Below, in pieces: positions 8,111 through 10,343 of a stretch of 10,343 bases of DNA (position 1 is the first letter of the stretch; each line of letters opens with the position of its first letter). The DNA lies in assembly GCA_937871415.1 (NCBI GenBank), contig CALMQD010000350.1, forward strand, positions 1 through 10,343. The letters are read 5' to 3'. The notes under the pieces were generated by a model that saw nothing but the letters and a program-made list of their open reading frames with translations, was not told where the DNA came from and did not search any database. This stretch comes from an uncultured Phycisphaerales bacterium. Its GTDB lineage: Bacteria > Planctomycetota > Phycisphaerae > Phycisphaerales > UBA1924. The translations under genes were made by a program, and so were the position numbers.

Positions 8111-8176
8111 GATTTTCACGTCGCCATTTGGCCAACGAAACGTCGACGCATGCCGGGATTCAATCGCGCAGCGCAG

Positions 8177-8209
8177 AAAAAAGGCCGGAGAACCTCGGTT
8201 CCCCGGCCT
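8177..8209 (-). terminator. Intrinsic terminator after clpC
   Basis: AGGCCGG (8182-8188) pairs with CCGGCCT (8203-8209). After one mismatch, four more pairs (8190-8193 with 8198-8201) close a 4-nt loop. On the minus strand the stem runs into six T residues (8182-8177). It begins about 40 bp past the clpC stop and separates clpC from the PEP-CTERM gene. Confidence 0.88.
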
Positions 8210-8249
8210 GGAAAGGCGTGTGCTTCGATGAATCTTCGGGTTCAGCCCG

Positions 8250-10343
8250 TCAAGCCTTCCCCGTCCCCGCCGTCGCCGTCGACTCCGGGGCCTTCTCCAC
8301 CGGCACGTCCCGCTGCTCGAAGAACAGGTTCTCCGGCGGCTTGCCGTCCGGGCCCTCTTCCTTCCGCGTCACGCGCAGGTCGCACGGGCGCTTGATGTCC
8401 CCCGCCAGCAGCATCTCGCTCAGCGGGTCCTCGATGTACTGACCCACCGCGCGACGCAGCGGCCGGGCGCCGAAGTCCGGGTTGTACCCCTTCTCGATCA
8501 GGAAGTCCTTGGCCTTCTGATCCAGTTCGAGGTGGATGCCCTGCTGCATGAGGCGCGACGCCACCTTGCCGACCTCCAGGTCGACGATCGTCACCAGGTC
8601 GTCCTTCGTCAGCGGGCGGAACACGATCACGTCGTCCAGACGGTTGATGAACTCGGGCCGGAAGAACCGCTCGATCTCCTTCATCAGGATCGTCTTGATG
8701 TTCTCGAAGTTCGACGAGTCCGTCCGCTTGGCGAAGCCGAACCCGCCGCCGCCCTTGATCAGGTCAGCACCGATGTTGCTGGTCATGATCAGGATGGTGT
8801 TGCGGAAGTCGACGTGCCGGCCGAACGAGTCGGTGAGGCGTCCCTCTTCCATGATCTGCAGGAGCATGTTGAACACGTCCGGGTGCGCCTTCTCGACCTC
8901 GTCGAGCAGGATCACGCTGTACGGGCGCCGGCGGACGCGCTCGGTGAGCTGACCGCCCTCCTCGTACCCGACGTAGCCCGGGGGTGCGCCGACCAGGCGG
9001 CTGACGTTGTGCTTCTCCATGTACTCCGACATGTCGAGCACCACCAGCGCATCCTCGTCGCCGAACATGAACTCCGCCAGCGTCTTGGCCACCAGCGTCT
9101 TGCCGACGCCCGAGGGGCCGACGAAGATGAACGAGCCCATCGGGCGCTTCGGGTCCTTCAGGCCCGCACGCGCACGCCGGATGCTCTTGCTGATCGCCTT
9201 GATCGCGTCGGCCTGGCTGACCACGCGCTTGTGCAGTTCGCGCTCCAGCTCCAGCAGCCGCGCCGCCTCGTCCTTGTCCAGACGCTTGAGCGGCACGCCC
9301 GTCATCTTGCTCACGACCTCGGCGATGGTCTCCTCGTCCACCGTGCCCGCGACCTCCTTGCTCTTGTCGCGCCACGCACGCTGGATCTGCTCCTTCTCGC
9401 GCCGCTTCTGCTCCGCCTGGTCGCGCAGCTCCGCGGCCTTCTCGTAGTCCGCCGCCTTCACCGCCTCGTCCTTCGCGATCGTCAGGCGCTCGATCTCGCC
9501 CTCGAGTTCCGCGAGGTTCGGCGGCTTGGTCATGCTCTTGAGCCGGACGCGCGCGCCCGCCTCGTCGATCACGTCGATCGACTTGTCCGGCTGCACGCGC
9601 CCCGAGATGTACCGGTCGCTCAGCTCCACCGCCGCCTTCAGGGCGTCGTCGGTGATCTGCACGCGGTGGTGCTGCTCGTACTTGTCGCGCAGGCCCTTGA
9701 GGATCGCGATCGACTGCTCCGCGCTGGGCGGGTCCACCGGGATCGACTGGAACCGGCGTGCCAGCGCCGCGTCCTTCTCGATGTACTTGCGGTACTCGTC
9801 GAAGGTCGTCGCGCCGATGCACTGGATCTCGCCGCGCGCCAGCGCCGGCTTGAGCACGTTGCTCGCGTCGATCGCGCCCTCGGCGCCGCCCGCGCCCACC
9901 AGCGTGTGCAGCTCGTCGATGAACAGGATCACGTTCTGGGCGCGGCGGACCTCGTTCATCACCGCCTTGATGCGCTCCTCGAACTGCCCGCGGTACTTGG
10001 TCCCGGCGACCATCATCGCCAGGTCCAGCACCACCAGGCGCCGGTCGTGCAGAAGGTCCGGCACGTCCGCCGAGACGATCCGCTGCGCCAGTCCCTCGAC
10101 GATCGCGGTCTTGCCCACGCCCGCCTCGCCCAGCAGCACCGGGCCGTTCTTCGTGCGCCGGCACCGCACCTGCACCAGCCGCTCGATCTCCGTCTCGCGC
10201 CCGATCACCGGGTCGAGCTGGTTCTCACGCGCCAGTTCGGTCAGGTCACGCCCGAAACTGTCGAGCGCGGGCGTCTTGCTCTTGCCCTTGCCCTTGCCCT
10301 CGCCCGACGCCGAAGCGCCGCCGCCGGCGCCCGCCGGGCCCGC
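8250..10343 (-). CDS. clpC: ATP-dependent Clp protease ATP-binding subunit ClpC (N-terminus outside window)
   Basis: ClpC is a hexameric AAA+ unfoldase that feeds proteins to the ClpP protease in the cytoplasm. The 697 visible residues begin in a Gly/Ala/Lys linker (1-23) after the missing N-terminal repeat domain. The conserved [13 protein letters not shown] (24-36) and DPVIGRE follow. The first AAA+ module has Walker A GEAGVGKT (72-79) and Walker B VILFIDEL (138-145). A UVR motif lies near 286-320 ([15 protein letters not shown]), which marks ClpC and not ClpB with its long middle domain. The second module has Walker A GPSGVGKT (409-416), Walker B VILLDEVE (477-484) and sensor-2 GARPLRRAV (625-633). 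A GGGFGF loop (532-537) sits where the ClpP-docking tripeptide lies, so protease partnership is expected. The Lys/Glu-rich C-terminal tail is short. The frame is open to the right edge, so the start is not seen; the GTG at 10208 is an internal Val codon in the DPVIGRE motif. A strong terminator follows. Confidence 0.96.
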   Translation of the reverse strand, partial: AGPAGAGGGASASGEGKGKGKSKTPALDSFGRDLTELARENQLDPVIGRETEIERLVQVRCRRTKNGPVLLGEAGVGKTAIVEGLAQRIVSADVPDLLHDRRLVVLDLAMMVAGTKYRGQFEERIKAVMNEVRRAQNVILFIDELHTLVGAGGAEGAIDASNVLKPALARGEIQCIGATTFDEYRKYIEKDAALARRFQSIPVDPPSAEQSIAILKGLRDKYEQHHRVQITDDALKAAVELSDRYISGRVQPDKSIDVIDEAGARVRLKSMTKPPNLAELEGEIERLTIAKDEAVKAADYEKAAELRDQAEQKRREKEQIQRAWRDKSKEVAGTVDEETIAEVVSKMTGVPLKRLDKDEAARLLELERELHKRVVSQADAIKAISKSIRRARAGLKDPKRPMGSFIFVGPSGVGKTLVAKTLAEFMFGDEDALVVLDMSEYMEKHNVSRLVGAPPGYVGYEEGGQLTERVRRRPYSVILLDEVEKAHPDVFNMLLQIMEEGRLTDSFGRHVDFRNTILIMTSNIGADLIKGGGGFGFAKRTDSSNFENIKTILMKEIERFFRPEFINRLDDVIVFRPLTKDDLVTIVDLEVGKVASRLMQQGIHLELDQKAKDFLIEKGYNPDFGARPLRRAVGQYIEDPLSEMLLAGDIKRPCDLRVTRKEEGPDGKPPENLFFEQRDVPVEKAPESTATAGTGKA
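10275..10304 (-). repeat. Hexanucleotide tandem repeat encoding a Gly/Lys linker in clpC
   Basis: The plus strand reads CTTGCT, then CTTGCC three times, then CTCGCC: five 6-bp units. On the coding strand they give the alternating E-G-K-G-K-G-K-S-K linker between the ClpC N-domain and first AAA+ module. Perfect hexamer units could change copy number in frame by slippage, lengthening or shortening the linker. Confidence 0.7.

Larger units (their letters stand above)
7809..8176. other. Intergenic region upstream of the PEP-CTERM gene
   Basis: No supported gene lies here. The stretch from about 8020 to 8180 is visibly richer in A+T than the rest of the window, as expected for a promoter region of the minus-strand gene starting at 7808, but I could not pick a convincing -35/-10 pair. 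A plus-strand frame of about 70 codons from 8019 runs through the clpC terminator and is not credible. There is no tRNA-like or known riboswitch-like pattern that I can recognise. Confidence 0.55.

Noticed and set aside
8019..8231. Plus-strand 70-codon frame in the gap before clpC
   Set aside because: It reads through the strong clpC terminator and has no ribosome binding site or recognisable features.
8250..10343. ClpB disaggregase instead of ClpC
   Set aside because: There is a short UVR motif and no long coiled-coil middle domain between the two AAA+ modules, and a GFGF ClpP-docking loop is present.
1..10343. CRISPR array, insertion sequence, prophage or defence system
   Set aside because: No regularly spaced repeats, transposase, integrase or known defence genes were seen; composition is even across the coding regions.

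Overview
The window is about 10.3 kb of high-GC DNA (roughly two thirds G+C). It probably comes from a planctomycete, most likely the class Phycisphaerae. The clearest pointer is a secreted protein ending in a VPAP motif, a short hydrophobic helix and an Arg cluster, which is the planctomycete flavour of the PEP-CTERM sorting tail. A UVR-containing ClpC with a Gly/Lys linker and an oversized CarB with many small insertions also fit, but do not prove it.

Layout, left to right. (1) Plus strand, running in from the left edge: the C-terminal part of a family 2 glycosyltransferase with an unassigned C-terminal tail. (2) Minus strand: a complete NodU/CmcH-type O-carbamoyltransferase whose stop codon overlaps the end of the glycosyltransferase gene tail to tail by 17 bp. 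(3) A non-coding gap of about 358 bp with several small inverted repeats. (4) Minus strand: a complete carB, the large subunit of carbamoyl-phosphate synthase, with a good ribosome binding site and two hairpins in its leader. (5) A clear intrinsic terminator serving the next gene to the right. (6) Minus strand: a secreted PEP-CTERM-like protein with a pre-peptidase-C-like domain. (7) A 441-bp gap with locally lower G+C and, at its right end, a strong intrinsic terminator for clpC. (8) Minus strand, running off the right edge: most of clpC, an AAA+ unfoldase with two ATPase modules. The four minus-strand genes therefore lie in the order clpC, PEP-CTERM gene, carB, carbamoyltransferase. Terminators separate the first three into separate units. 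No intrinsic terminator was seen between carB and the carbamoyltransferase gene.

The most coherent theme is carbamoyl phosphate. CarB makes it (for arginine and pyrimidine synthesis), the carbamoyltransferase spends it on an unknown hydroxyl acceptor, and the neighbouring glycosyltransferase could make that acceptor, for example a surface glycan. This is inference from gene order. ClpC and the sorted secreted protein have no evident link to it. I found no defence system, mobile element, CRISPR array, tRNA or rRNA. Most of the window is ordinary chromosomal coding sequence, and the findings are correspondingly modest.
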